A stretch of DNA of 64,000 nucleotides from JAHECQ01 sp047638695. GTDB lineage: Bacteria; Actinomycetota; Acidimicrobiia; Acidimicrobiales; SZUA-35. The stretch is taken from the NCBI GenBank assembly GCA_047638695.1, contig JBLINY010000009.1:1-64000 (forward strand). The letters run 5' to 3'. Under the pieces are notes generated by a model. It was not told the origin of the DNA and did no database searches. It saw only the letters and a list, made by a program, of their open reading frames with translations. This document shows, piece after piece, positions 44,592 through 53,923 of the stretch. Position numbers and translations under genes: made by a program. The stretch's first letter is position 1, and each line of letters begins with the position of its first letter.

Positions 44592-47217
44592 TCTGGCGTC
44601 TCGCAAATTGCATAGCCTCGTTGAAATCCATTGCTTCGCCCGTTGCGATGTTGGCGTCCAAGACATCGTCGCCCAGTGTCTCGCGGAGTTGCTCGAGGAT
44701 CTCGGGCATCACGGTGACCAGGCTGACGCTCTGCCGGGTACTACTGCCGTAAATCATTGCGGCTATCTCGGGACGATCGAGGCGTTTGAAGAAGACTGCC
44801 AAGTCGGCCAAGGTTGTCGCCACACTGCCGTGGTTGCCAGCGCGGTGCAACGATTCGATGGCGCTATCGAAAAGGTCAAGGGCACCGATCCGATCGCCCG
44901 CTGATTCTTCGAGACCGGCGATCTCGCGGGCGAGGATGGCTTCGAAGTACTCCAGCCGCTGCCGACGCGAGTAGTCGAGGTTTTCGAGCAGAATAGTGAG
45001 CGCTCGAGCGGGATCAGACTCCGAGATCGAGCGGGCGGAACTTGTGAGCGTGTAGGCGATCCAAAAGGGATTCTGTCGGGCCCGCGCCGCGTCGATTGCT
45101 TCCTCTGCGAACTCCTGCGCCTCGACGGCGCGCCCAATTCCGGGGAGCACGGACATACGGCCGGCCAGGCCAATGAGGTTCGCCAACGGACCCTGCCCGA
45201 CGAGTGCATCGCAGATCTCGAGCCAACGGTCGATATCGCCGTTGTAACGATGGCCAATTGCCTCCCAGAAGGCGGCCCAGCCGTGCTCGTGAGGATCGGC
45301 TCCCTGGAGTTGTTCGAGTTCTCGGGCACGCGCTCCGTATGCAATCGCCTGTTGTGGTCGGCCCGTGATCCCACAGATGCTGGCCGCGGTGTAGAGGCGC
45401 GCCAGTTGTGGGATGGCTGCTGCTTCGGCTGACGCGAGTGTCTCCTCGGCCCAGCCCACCGGCTCGAATCGTTGGAGGACGAAGGTGAGCATGGCCGTAT
45501 GGGAGGCGATCGTTGCCGCTTGCTCGATGTCATTGCGGCTGGTCGCCCATCGGAAGGCTCTGCGCAGGTTCGAGAACTCGCTGTCAACCCAATCGAGGGT
45601 CCGCCGCTGCGCCGGCCCGTCCCAAACCGTCCATTGTTCGAGCACTGCATCAGCGAAGAAGGCGGCATGCTGATCTCGCGCTTGACCATCAAGGTCACTT
45701 TCGGCGAGTTGGTCGGCCGCATACTGCCGGATCGTCTCCAATAGGCCAAAACGGACCTGCTTGCCCGACCGTTCGGTTGTAAGCAACGACTTCCGTACGA
45801 GCGAATCCAAGATGTCCAGAACCGAGTATTCATCCTGTCCGGCACCGCAAACTCGGTGGGCGGCCTCCAATGCGAAGCCATCGGCGAATACCGAGCAGCG
45901 GTTGAGGAGGTCGCGCTCGGCATCCTCGAGCAGATCGTAGGACCACTGAACCACACCCAACAGCGTCTGGTGGTGTTCGAGAACACGATCGGAAGCTGAC
46001 AGAAATCGAAAGCGGTCGTCCAGTCGATCTCGTACGTCTGTGGGGCTCATGGAGACCATCCGGGCGGCCGCAAGTTCGATGGCCAGAGCGATGCCATCGA
46101 GTCGTTCACAAATTTCCTCTACCGCTCGTTGGTCATCGCTGCTGTCCAGAACGAAATCAGCGTCGAGTGCCCGGGCCCTATCAACGAAAAGCCGCACAGC
46201 AGGGGAATCGGGTCCGACCGCGACGTCCAGAGCCGGCACCGGATAGAGCTGTTCCCCTGAAACTCGTAGCCCTTCGCGTGAGGTGGCAATGATGGTGACG
46301 GATTCGGATGCGCTGAGAAATTGCTCGATGAGTTCGGCGACGGCGTCGAGAAGGTGCTCGCAGTTGTCGAGCACGAGGAGAAGATCTCGGCCAACAAGTG
46401 AGCTCGCAATTCCTTCGGCGACCGAGACGCCCGCTGATGGTGTTATTCCGAGTGTCGTTGCTATCGCATCGGCGACTCTGTCCGGCTCGAGAACCGGTGC
46501 GAGCTCAACCAGCCAGACACCATCACCGAACTCGGCAACTCTGCTGGCGGCGAGTTCGAGCGCCAACCGGGTTTTGCCGATCCCACCAAAGCCAGTGAGG
46601 GTGATGAGTCGTCGGCGGGCGACCAGTTCGCTTAGCTCGGCCAGTTCGCGGTCACGCCCGACGAACGTGTCCTTGGTCCGAGGCAGGTTGCCAGTCGGCC
46701 GTTCGGCGGTTTTGAGTGGAGCAAACTCGGTGGCTAGTCCGTCCGCTGCCACCTGGAGGATCCCAATGTGTTCGGCGACATCGCGCAGCAAATGCTCGCC
46801 CAGGTCGATCAATTCGAAGCCCTGAAGCAGTTGTGCCGTCGCCCTTGTCACCAGGATCTGGCCGCCGTGCCCCGCTCCCATCACACGTGCGACTCGGTTC
46901 ACTGTTGGTCCGAAGAAGTCACCGCTTCGGGCTTCGGCCTCGCCAGTGTTCAATCCCATTCGAACGGGTAGCCCAAGCAGACGTTGAGCGTCGATCGCGG
47001 CCTCGACGGCTTGGTTGGCTGAGGTGAACGAGGCGGCCATCCCATCGCCGGTGTGTTTGAAGGCCCGACCACCACGGTTTTCTATGGCCTCGATGAGTAC
47101 GGCGTCGTGGGCGGCTAGGGCCTCACGCATCCCCTCGGCATCGTCCTCCCAGCGGCGGGTCGATCCCTCGATATCGGTGAAGAGAAACGTCAGCGTTCCC
47201 TCTGAGTGGACTGACAT
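44551..47217 (-). CDS. Class III adenylate/guanylate cyclase fused to AAA/NB-ARC-type NTPase and TPR domain
   Basis: An 888-residue signalling protein. Residues 5-165 form a class III nucleotide cyclase: metal Asp in FTDIEGST, FKHTGDGMAASF with the second Asp, and TVNRVARV with the transition-state Asn/Arg. The AfsR/LuxR-like NTPase follows, with P-loop GFGGIGKT near 213 and Walker B LLLVLDNCEHLLD near 280. From about residue 540 the chain is helical TPR-like repeats. Unlike many relatives, no LuxR helix-turn-helix is visible at the C-terminus, so it should signal through cyclic nucleotide or protein contacts. It lies tail to tail with the catalase-like gene. Confidence 0.88.
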   Translation of the reverse strand: MSVHSEGTLTFLFTDIEGSTRRWEDDAEGMREALAAHDAVLIEAIENRGGRAFKHTGDGMAASFTSANQAVEAAIDAQRLLGLPVRMGLNTGEAEARSGDFFGPTVNRVARVMGAGHGGQILVTRATAQLLQGFELIDLGEHLLRDVAEHIGILQVAADGLATEFAPLKTAERPTGNLPRTKDTFVGRDRELAELSELVARRRLITLTGFGGIGKTRLALELAASRVAEFGDGVWLVELAPVLEPDRVADAIATTLGITPSAGVSVAEGIASSLVGRDLLLVLDNCEHLLDAVAELIEQFLSASESVTIIATSREGLRVSGEQLYPVPALDVAVGPDSPAVRLFVDRARALDADFVLDSSDDQRAVEEICERLDGIALAIELAAARMVSMSPTDVRDRLDDRFRFLSASDRVLEHHQTLLGVVQWSYDLLEDAERDLLNRCSVFADGFALEAAHRVCGAGQDEYSVLDILDSLVRKSLLTTERSGKQVRFGLLETIRQYAADQLAESDLDGQARDQHAAFFADAVLEQWTVWDGPAQRRTLDWVDSEFSNLRRAFRWATSRNDIEQAATIASHTAMLTFVLQRFEPVGWAEETLASAEAAAIPQLARLYTAASICGITGRPQQAIAYGARARELEQLQGADPHEHGWAAFWEAIGHRYNGDIDRWLEICDALVGQGPLANLIGLAGRMSVLPGIGRAVEAQEFAEEAIDAARARQNPFWIAYTLTSSARSISESDPARALTILLENLDYSRRQRLEYFEAILAREIAGLEESAGDRIGALDLFDSAIESLHRAGNHGSVATTLADLAVFFKRLDRPEIAAMIYGSSTRQSVSLVTVMPEILEQLRETLGDDVLDANIATGEAMDFNEAMQFARRQIKQVRSALTEPNQ

Positions 47218-47448
47218 AGCGCCAGGTTCGCACAGGTCGGCGACGTTCCCCGCAACGGGTTAACGGGACATCGATGCTGTTGTTTGGCCACGGGTTGGAC
47301 AGCGAACAGGCGGACCGTAGCCGCATGCCGCGGATCCGAGAACTTCTTTTTGTGGTGTTGGTTGCCACGGCCAGGAGGTGCGGGGTCGCTGTACTGGACG
47401 CTGATGCGTTCGTGCGTTCGTGCGTTCGGGCGTCTTGCCACCGCCGAC

Positions 47449-47454
47449 TACGGT
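47449..47454 (+). promoter_or_regulatory. -10 box TACGGT, CoA-transferase
   Basis: TACGGT ends 7 nt before ATG 47462. Upstream, 47405-47432 holds a small GTGCGTTC direct repeat; the rest of the 244-nt gap from 47218 shows no gene. Confidence 0.5.
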
Positions 47455-47461
47455 CGGTCGG

Positions 47462-48679
47462 ATGGACGGGGATCAATCGCACGAAGCCACTGGACCGCTG
47501 CGAGGCAAGCGAGTGATCGACCTTGGGACCCTGCTGGCCGGCCCGGTCGCAGCTACCTTGCTGGGCGATTTCGGTGCCGAGGTCATCAAGGTCGAGCAGC
47601 CCGGTGTCGGTGACACCCTTCGGGGAGGGGTGGTTGCCGATGGGCAACCTCCACGGATGGCCTGGTTGGTCGAAGGACGCAACAAGCGCTCGGTCACCAT
47701 CAACCTGCGCACGCCGGAGGGTCAGGAGCTCGTGCGGAAGCTGGTCGCCACCGCAGACATCGTGGTGGAGAACTTCACTCCGGGCACGCTCGAGGGCTGG
47801 GGCCTTGGATGGGATGACCTCCAAGCGGTGAACCCCAAACTCATCATGGTGCGGGTATCGGGGTTCGGACAGACGGGCCCCTACAGCGAGCGGGCGGGCT
47901 ATGACCGAATTGCACTGGGGGTTTCGGGCTATCTGTATCCCACCGGTTATCCCGACCGGCCACCAGTTCGGCCCGCTTTCCCAACCGCCGACTACAACAC
48001 TGCTACCTTCGCCGCCCTTGCCGCCATGTTCGCTCTTTACGAACGCGATGCCCAGGGTGGCGCGGGCCAGATGATCGATCTGGCCCTCTACGAGGCTCCA
48101 TTTCGCATCACGGCTGACCTCATCGGCACGTTTCGACAGCGAGGGGAGCTTCGCGAACGGATTGGCAACCGAAACCCCGGGTTCACTCCGGCTGGGAACT
48201 TTCTGACCAGCGATGATCGATGGATCCAGATTGCGGCCGGCGGCGATCGCCCCTGGCGGCGACTGTGCGAAGCCATGGGAGTACCCGAGCTGGCCGATGA
48301 CGAGCGGTACCTCACGTCGCGTGACCGGCATGGCCGGGCCGACGAGTTGGAGGAGCTTTTGCGTCAGTGGGTAGCAACCGTCCCCTTCGACGAGCTCGAG
48401 GACCTTCTAGCCGAGCACAACGTGCCCGCCGGTGGAATTTTGACCGCTGCCGACATCTCCGACCATCCGCAGTTCGAGGCCCGAGGCAACATTGCGATTG
48501 TCGACGATGGCCACGGGAACGATGTGTCGATGCCGTCGCCGACACCGAACCTGGTCGGCACCCCGGGAACAATCCGCCATGCCGGACAAGACTTGGGCCT
48601 GGAAACCGAGGCCATACTCTCCGAGCTTGGGCTTGACGCCTCCGACGTAGCCGACCTGCGCGACAAAGGCATCGTGTAA
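47462..48679 (+). CDS. Family III CoA-transferase
   Basis: A 405-residue CaiB/BaiF enzyme of standard form: LRGKRVIDLGTLLAGPVAAT, AEVIKVEQPGVGDTLRGG, GRNKRSVTINLRTPEG, VVENFTPGTLEGWGL and VSGFGQTGPYSERAGYDRI. The catalytic Asp is in FPTADYNTATF. The C-terminal part has AGNFLTSDDRWIQIAAGG and EHNVPAGGILTAADI. ATG 47462 is chosen because homology begins soon after and TACGGT lies 7 nt before it; the frame is open earlier. It stands alone between the cyclase gene and a convergent MFS exporter. Confidence 0.92.
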   Translation: MDGDQSHEATGPLRGKRVIDLGTLLAGPVAATLLGDFGAEVIKVEQPGVGDTLRGGVVADGQPPRMAWLVEGRNKRSVTINLRTPEGQELVRKLVATADIVVENFTPGTLEGWGLGWDDLQAVNPKLIMVRVSGFGQTGPYSERAGYDRIALGVSGYLYPTGYPDRPPVRPAFPTADYNTATFAALAAMFALYERDAQGGAGQMIDLALYEAPFRITADLIGTFRQRGELRERIGNRNPGFTPAGNFLTSDDRWIQIAAGGDRPWRRLCEAMGVPELADDERYLTSRDRHGRADELEELLRQWVATVPFDELEDLLAEHNVPAGGILTAADISDHPQFEARGNIAIVDDGHGNDVSMPSPTPNLVGTPGTIRHAGQDLGLETEAILSELGLDASDVADLRDKGIV

Positions 48680-48709
48680 CTGGGGAGCGCTCGTGTAGCT
48701 GGGGAGCTA
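48672..48709. repeat. 19-bp direct duplication spanning a stop codon
   Basis: TCGTGTAACTGGGGAGCGC at 48672-48690 is followed directly by TCGTGTAGCTGGGGAGCTA at 48691-48709, with three mismatches. The TAA stop of the CoA-transferase is in the first copy and an equivalent TAG in the second. Confidence 0.65.
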
Positions 48710-48712
48710 TCG

Positions 48713-50191
48713 CTAGACCTGTTCGGCTTTGCTGTTCTCGAGAGTGAAAAAGGCGAGGACCATACCCATCGCGGCGTAGGCGGCGATGAGGTAGTGGGCT
48801 ATCCGCCAGCCATCGAGGAAGGCAACATCGGCGCTGGCTACTTGGGCGATCTGACTGAGGGGAATGTCGAACCCTCGCGAGACCATCACGCCCACCACCA
48901 CAGCCGACGCGATGGCCTGCCCGAAAACATTCCCCAAGTTGCGGGTGAGATTGGTGAAAGCGCCAATCACTCCGAGACTTGCCGGCGGTACCGACCCGAG
49001 AATCGCTGAACTGTTGGGGACGTTCCACATGCCCTGGGACAGTCCAGTCAGAAAGACCAGGAGTGTCACCGTCGTGATACTCGTCTCAGCGGTGATGAAA
49101 CCCATGGCCAGCGCGATCGCACCCATCAGACCGAGACCGCCAACGGTGAAAGGGCGTGACCCGAGGCGATCCGAGAGTCGACCCGACGTCTGTGCGGCCA
49201 TACCCATGCCCAGCGAGATCAGAAACAACACGGCTCCAGCGCCGCCCTCGGCCATGCCACGAAGGCTGATGAGGTAAATGGGGAGCAGGAAACGGGTGGT
49301 GGTCGAACCCATGAACCCGAGGAATCGGGTGGCGACTCCCATCGTGAAGCGAGTGATCGTGAAAAGGCGAAGCTGAAGCATTGGCGCCACATGGCGAAGT
49401 TCCCAACGCACGAACGATGCGAACAGCAGCACCACCAACACGAAACCGCCACTGATCAGGGGTGACGTCCACGGCACCCCGAATGGATTGTTGACGGTCA
49501 GCACGAGGACGATCACGCTCAGTCCCGACAGGATGGCACCACCCCAGTCGAACGCATCCGGTGGCCCAGATCGTTCGCCACCGACCCGCTCTTCGTCGAG
49601 GATGAAGTAGGCCGCGACCCAGGCGATGCTGATCGGCACGATGAGGACGGCGAACAGCACCTGCCAGGGAAAGACCTGAAGCATCAGCCCGGCAAAGATC
49701 GGGCCTGAGGCTCCTCCGATCGAGACCGCCGTTGTTTGGCTGCCAACCGCCTTGCCGCGTTCTGCCGGAGGGAAAACCGAGACGATCATTGCGGTGCCGA
49801 CCGATTGCCCCATCGCGTTTCCGAGCGCCATGACGAGCCGAGCGGCGATCAGAAGAAGGAAGGTGGGGGCCGCCGCGGTGAGCACCGCGCCGAGACCAAA
49901 AATGGCTAATCCGGTGAGGTGCACCTTCTTGCGGCCGACGATGTCGGCCAGTCGCCCCATTGGCAGCATGACGGCGCTGATGACGAGGGCTTCGACGATC
50001 ACCACCCAGCTGACGGCCCGAAGGGTGACGCCGAAGTCGTCAGCGATCGCCGAGAGAGCGACGAAGACCATCGACATGGTCATGACCATGGTGAAAAATG
50101 AGAGCCCGATGGCGGCGAAAGCTTTCCACTTGTAGCCGTCGTCGGCATCAAGGGTTGTCTCAGAATCGAGAAGCTCGGACACCGGACGCAT
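48713..50191 (-). CDS. MFS drug/proton antiporter, DHA2 (EmrB/QacA) family
   Basis: A 492-residue integral membrane protein with about 14 hydrophobic helices, the DHA2 topology. Motif A-like GRLADIVGRKKVHLTG follows helix 2. ALGNAMGQSVGTAMIVSVFPPAERGKAVG in the helix 4-5 region and GPIFAGLMLQVFPWQVLFAVLIVPISI in the helix 5-6 region are typical of proton-driven multidrug or metabolite exporters. A second-half motif, SGRLSDRLGSRPFTVGGL, mirrors motif A. It is divergent from the selenoprotein gene, with only 31 nt between starts. Confidence 0.9.
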   Translation of the reverse strand: MRPVSELLDSETTLDADDGYKWKAFAAIGLSFFTMVMTMSMVFVALSAIADDFGVTLRAVSWVVIVEALVISAVMLPMGRLADIVGRKKVHLTGLAIFGLGAVLTAAAPTFLLLIAARLVMALGNAMGQSVGTAMIVSVFPPAERGKAVGSQTTAVSIGGASGPIFAGLMLQVFPWQVLFAVLIVPISIAWVAAYFILDEERVGGERSGPPDAFDWGGAILSGLSVIVLVLTVNNPFGVPWTSPLISGGFVLVVLLFASFVRWELRHVAPMLQLRLFTITRFTMGVATRFLGFMGSTTTRFLLPIYLISLRGMAEGGAGAVLFLISLGMGMAAQTSGRLSDRLGSRPFTVGGLGLMGAIALAMGFITAETSITTVTLLVFLTGLSQGMWNVPNSSAILGSVPPASLGVIGAFTNLTRNLGNVFGQAIASAVVVGVMVSRGFDIPLSQIAQVASADVAFLDGWRIAHYLIAAYAAMGMVLAFFTLENSKAEQV

Positions 50192-50222
50192 ACGGCAACG
50201 ACCCTAGGAGCTACGGTTTGTG

Positions 50223-51140
50223 ATGGCCGATTTGGACAACGAACTACCAGAAGCCTTCGCGACGCAACCCATCCAGTACCTCAGCCGTACACGAGCGTGG
50301 TATTCGGCCTTGGGGTACGAGCCGTATCGCTGGCCGCACAACGATGAGGTTCCGTTCGCCCCACTCGACAAGCCGCTGTCGGAGTGTCGCCTCGGGCTCG
50401 TCACCACTGCCGCGCCGCATCAACCGGACAAGGGTGATCAGGGTCCCGGAGCTGCCTATAACGGCAGCGCCAAGTTCTTTGACGTCTACTCATCTGAGGT
50501 CGCCGATCCTCTTGACGTCCGGATCTCACACATCGGCTACGACCGCAACCATTCCAAGGCCGACGATCCCAACACATGGCTGCCGCTGCCTCGTCTGCAC
50601 GAAGCAGTAGCGGCGGGCCGAATTGGTTCGCTGACCGAACGTTTCTATGGGGCCCCGACCGTTCGACGGGTTCGCAGCACCACCGAGGAGCACGCTCCAC
50701 GGATCGTCGAGATGTTGCAGGAGGATGGCGCTGACATTGCCCTGCTCGTTCCCACTTGACCCGTTTGCCATCAGACGGTCAGTTTGACCGCTCACGCCAT
50801 CGAGTCAGCCGGCATCCCCACCGTTGTAATGGGAGCAGCAAAGGACATTGTCGAGCACGTTAGCGTTGCCCGGTTCGCCTTCAGCGACGTGCCGCTTGGC
50901 AACTCGGCCGGGCTGCCTCACGATGTGGATTCGCAGCGTGAGGTACTCGATTGCGCCCTCACCCTGTTCGAGAAGGCGTTTGCACCGCGAACCACGGTGC
51001 AAACCCCGGCTCGCTGGAACGGCGGGGATCACACCTGGAAGCACGACATGATGAATCGTGAACAGCTCGATCCGGAGGCAGTGGCCAAGGCCAAGGCTGA
51101 GTTCGAGCGCCAGAAGGAGTTGGCCAACCTCAACCGGTAG
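50223..51140 (+). CDS. GrdB/PrdB-like selenoprotein read through an in-frame TGA (Sec179)
   Basis: Two same-frame segments, before and after a TGA at 50757-50759, make one 305-residue protein of the glycine/sarcosine/betaine reductase selenoprotein B-like family. Residues around the TGA read IALLVPT-U-PVCHQTVSLTAHAIESAGIPTV, giving a U179-x2-C182 redox motif exactly where that family carries Sec. The frame has no other stop and ends at 51140. A hairpin at 50776-50790 fits a bacterial SECIS. The family's role outside anaerobic amino acid reduction is unknown; a thiol/selenol redox function is likely. ATG 50223 is used; GTG 50220 is possible. Confidence 0.87.
50776..50790 (+). promoter_or_regulatory. 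SECIS-like hairpin for selenocysteine insertion
   Basis: CGGTCA-GTT-TGACCG: a perfect 6-bp stem with a GUU apical loop, whose first loop base is 23 nt after the TGA. Bacterial SECIS elements need a short hairpin with a GU in the loop at about this distance, as in E. coli fdhF, for SelB binding. It lies inside coding sequence and has no trailing T-run, so it is not a terminator. Confidence 0.72.
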
Positions 51141-52599
51141 GGCTTGTCTGGCCGATGTTTTCGTCCAGGGCGCGGTTGATGAGGTTTTTCGTGATGCCAC
51201 TCACCGTTGGGTCGTCGAGGCCATAGGCCCAGTCGGTACATCCGGTCGTAAACACCCAGCCCTGGCCCAGGCGATGGGTTCCCATCACCGCGTGGCCGCC
51301 TTCGAAGATGGCCCGAGTTTCGGCCGTGTCACTTCCCGCTAGCCGCTCCGCGACCCAGTTGAGCTCGCCCACGTAGTTGGCCAGGCCGGCCGCGATCTCG
51401 TGGGTTTCCCAGAGTTTGGCCGGAGCGGTTGCCAGAATCTCGAAAGCCAACGGGGTGCCATCGATCCCGGTGGGCCGGGGTATGCCGTCGACCAGCTCGA
51501 AGTCACAGCCATCGCACTCGTAACCAACGACCATGCCATCGCCCCCGACGACGTCGCCGGGTTCGAGGTCGAGGCCGGCGAATACCCAGTGCGCTGGTTG
51601 ATGGACTGAGTAGCCACCACCCTCAGGAGCGTGAGGCATGTTGGCGTAGCCGCCGCGGGTGAAACTTACGCCGGTCATTTCGTTCTCGGGCCGACGGCAC
51701 AGCGGGTCGCTCCACATCGTCGAGACCGATGTCTCGCTGTCGCCGCCAACCACGGGATCCTGGTCGATGTCGAACTTGTAGCCAACAATCCGACGCCAAT
51801 CGTTTTCCGGTCGGATCTGCCAGAAGGACGTGTTGCCCGAGAGGAAGAGGGCTGCGCCACCTTCAGCCACCCAGCCTTCGACGTTGTCTCGCATCGATGC
51901 CGACCAGTACTCGTCATGGCCGACACTGAGGTAGAGCTTGTACGGGGCAAGAAGCTCAGGATCGGTGGCCAGATCGGTGCTGGTCGCATAGTCGAAGGAG
52001 ATGCCCTCAGATTCGGCCCACGCCACGAACAATCGCTCCCAGTTGGCGAAACCGGCAGCTGAGGAGAAGAAGGAGTGAGTACGGAAGTGAGCCTTGATCT
52101 CGTCGCGAGGCATGTCGACATAGGCCGCGGCGCGAAAGCGTCGGGGGTCATCCTTGGCGAGGAAGCCCGTCGGCAATGGTCGTTCGAGCGACGAGATGCT
52201 CCCACCCGTGTAGAAGCTGTCGGCGCCCCAATGGTTGTAGGCAGCCCACGTTGACGTCGTTAGGACAAGCAGGGTGTTGCCAGGCGTGGAGGCTTTCACA
52301 ACGAAGAACGCCTCGGCGCTTTCTCCATTCGGTGCGGTCAGCCGAACGAGATAGAAGCCTGATGCCCACGATGAGCTGACGGTGACCTGCAGGGTCGCTT
52401 CCCAACCACAGCCCTCGCGGACAATTGAATCGCTCACCGGTTGTTCGCTCACGGGCACATCGTGGTGACGATGGACCACGTCCTCGCCCGCTCCCACTCG
52501 AACAATCTCGACGTTGCACGTGGTCTGGTCGCTGCTGATCATGAGGGCAACGGTCTGGTCGGCTGCCGTTGACTGCGGCCAGCAATACGCATCAATCAT
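51130..52599 (-). CDS. N,N-dimethylformamidase large-subunit-like protein
   Basis: A 489-residue protein whose main part resembles the large (beta) subunit of N,N-dimethylformamidase (DMFA2 C-terminal domain). It has TTSTWAAYNHWGADSFYTGG, YLSVGHDEYWSASMRDNVEGW and GGAALFLSGNTSFWQIRPE, a ThuA/glutaminase-like fold with an iron site in the characterised enzyme. The first 110 residues are an Ig-like beta domain (YLVRLTAPNGESAEAFFVV). No small alpha subunit is adjacent. ATG 52599 is preferred over GTG 52629 because TACGGT ends 7 nt upstream. The 3' end overlaps the selenoprotein gene by 11 nt. Confidence 0.8.
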   Translation of the reverse strand: MIDAYCWPQSTAADQTVALMISSDQTTCNVEIVRVGAGEDVVHRHHDVPVSEQPVSDSIVREGCGWEATLQVTVSSSWASGFYLVRLTAPNGESAEAFFVVKASTPGNTLLVLTTSTWAAYNHWGADSFYTGGSISSLERPLPTGFLAKDDPRRFRAAAYVDMPRDEIKAHFRTHSFFSSAAGFANWERLFVAWAESEGISFDYATSTDLATDPELLAPYKLYLSVGHDEYWSASMRDNVEGWVAEGGAALFLSGNTSFWQIRPENDWRRIVGYKFDIDQDPVVGGDSETSVSTMWSDPLCRRPENEMTGVSFTRGGYANMPHAPEGGGYSVHQPAHWVFAGLDLEPGDVVGGDGMVVGYECDGCDFELVDGIPRPTGIDGTPLAFEILATAPAKLWETHEIAAGLANYVGELNWVAERLAGSDTAETRAIFEGGHAVMGTHRLGQGWVFTTGCTDWAYGLDDPTVSGITKNLINRALDENIGQTSPTG

Positions 52600-52606
52600 C
52601 GCCGAG

Positions 52607-52612
52607 ACCGTA
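52607..52612 (-). promoter_or_regulatory. -10 box TACGGT, leaderless dimethylformamidase-like gene
   Basis: TACGGT ends 7 nt before ATG 52599 on the minus strand and would be coding if GTG 52629 were the start. Confidence 0.5.
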
Positions 52613-52651
52613 TCGATACCCCCGGCCACCCCGCCATGTCAGACTTCGGCA

Positions 52652-53923
52652 GTGAACGAATTACTGCTCCGCCACCGTCACGTCATGGGTCACGATGCGC
52701 CTCTTTTCTACGACAGCCCCCTCGAGCTCGTTCGAGGTGAAGGGGTGTGGCTCGAAGGAGCGGACGGCACTCGCTACCTCGACCTGTACAACAACGTTCC
52801 TTGCGTCGGGCATGCCAATCCTCGTGTCGTCGAGGCGCTGGCCCAACAGGCGGCAACGCTGAATGTGCACAGTCGATACCTACACGAGGGTGTCGTCAGC
52901 TACGTCGAGCGATTGGTTGGTTTGCACCACGAGGGGATCGAAACGGCCATCCTGGCCTGCAGCGGCACCGAGGCCACCGAACTGGCAATCAGAATCGCCA
53001 GGGATGCAACGGGCAAACGCGGCATCATCTGTACCGACGCTACCTATCACGGCAATTCGTCGCTGGTCAGTCGGTTGTCGTGGCTGCCGGTCGGGACAGA
53101 GCGCAGTGGTGTCCGCTCGATCTCGACACCTCAACGGTTTCGCCCCTTGGCCCAAGGGCTGAGCGACGACGAACTATGCGACCGGCACCTGGCTCAGCTC
53201 GAGCACACCATTGCCACATTTGAGGCAGACGGAACCGGTCTAGCGGGCATCATGCTGTGCTCGATATTGGCTAACGAGGGCCTTCCGGTGGTGCCGAGCC
53301 GATGGTTCGAGAGAGCCTCGGAGATGGTTCGAGCAGCGGGCGGGATGATTATCGCTGACGAGGTGCAGGCCGGGTTTGGCCGAAGTGGCAACTGGTGGGG
53401 CTACGACACGAGCGGCTTCGTCCCCGACATCGTTTGCATGGGCAAACCAATGGGCAACGGGTTGCCGTTGTCGGCTGTGGCCGCCGGTCACGATGTGATC
53501 ACAGGCTTCCGTCAGCGCCATCGCTACTTCAACACCTTCGCCGGTAGCCCCCTGCAGGCCGCGGTGGGTATGGCCGTGATCGATGAGATCACCGATCGTC
53601 AGTTGGTGGCGAGCGTCGCTGACGTCGGGCCCGCATTGCAGACGTCACTCCGAAACCTGCAGCCGGATCATCCACGCATGGGAGATGTGCGCGGCCATGG
53701 CTTGTTCATAGGTATCGACTGGGTCCATCCCGGTACCACCGACCCCGACGTCGAGGGGGCGGCAGCGATGGTCGAGGCTTTGAAGCAGCGCGGGATGTTG
53801 CTGGGCAAGGCCGGCCAGCACGGCAACGTCCTGAAGATCCGGCCGCCGCTGATCTTCGATCACGAGCACGCCGAGACGTTTCTCGCCAGCTTCAGTTCGG
53901 CTGTGGCAGATGCTCACGTCTGA
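52652..53923 (+). CDS. Class III PLP enzyme (aminotransferase or amine-phosphate phospho-lyase)
   Basis: A 423-residue fold type I PLP enzyme. LFYDSPLELVRGEGVWLEG and YLDLYNNVPCVGHANPRVVEA mark the N-terminus. SGTEATELAIRIAR binds the cofactor phosphate, ADEVQAGFGRSG gives the PLP aspartate, and the Schiff-base lysine is in CMGKPMGNGLPLSA. The YNNVPCVGH signature is that of the AGXT2L-like group, whose characterised members are ethanolamine-phosphate and phosphohydroxylysine phospho-lyases. The kinase gene that follows overlaps it by 14 nt, which favours phospho-lyase over transaminase. GTG 52652 is the best start. Confidence 0.85.
   Translation: MNELLLRHRHVMGHDAPLFYDSPLELVRGEGVWLEGADGTRYLDLYNNVPCVGHANPRVVEALAQQAATLNVHSRYLHEGVVSYVERLVGLHHEGIETAILACSGTEATELAIRIARDATGKRGIICTDATYHGNSSLVSRLSWLPVGTERSGVRSISTPQRFRPLAQGLSDDELCDRHLAQLEHTIATFEADGTGLAGIMLCSILANEGLPVVPSRWFERASEMVRAAGGMIIADEVQAGFGRSGNWWGYDTSGFVPDIVCMGKPMGNGLPLSAVAAGHDVITGFRQRHRYFNTFAGSPLQAAVGMAVIDEITDRQLVASVADVGPALQTSLRNLQPDHPRMGDVRGHGLFIGIDWVHPGTTDPDVEGAAAMVEALKQRGMLLGKAGQHGNVLKIRPPLIFDHEHAETFLASFSSAVADAHV

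Noticed and set aside
47123..48331. Minus-strand frame of 402 codons opposite the CoA-transferase and cyclase starts
   Set aside because: It is antisense to two strongly supported genes and overlaps both promoters; low-complexity mirror coding.
50776..50790. Hairpin considered as a transcription terminator
   Set aside because: No T-run follows, and the reading frame continues with clear family homology for 350 nt.
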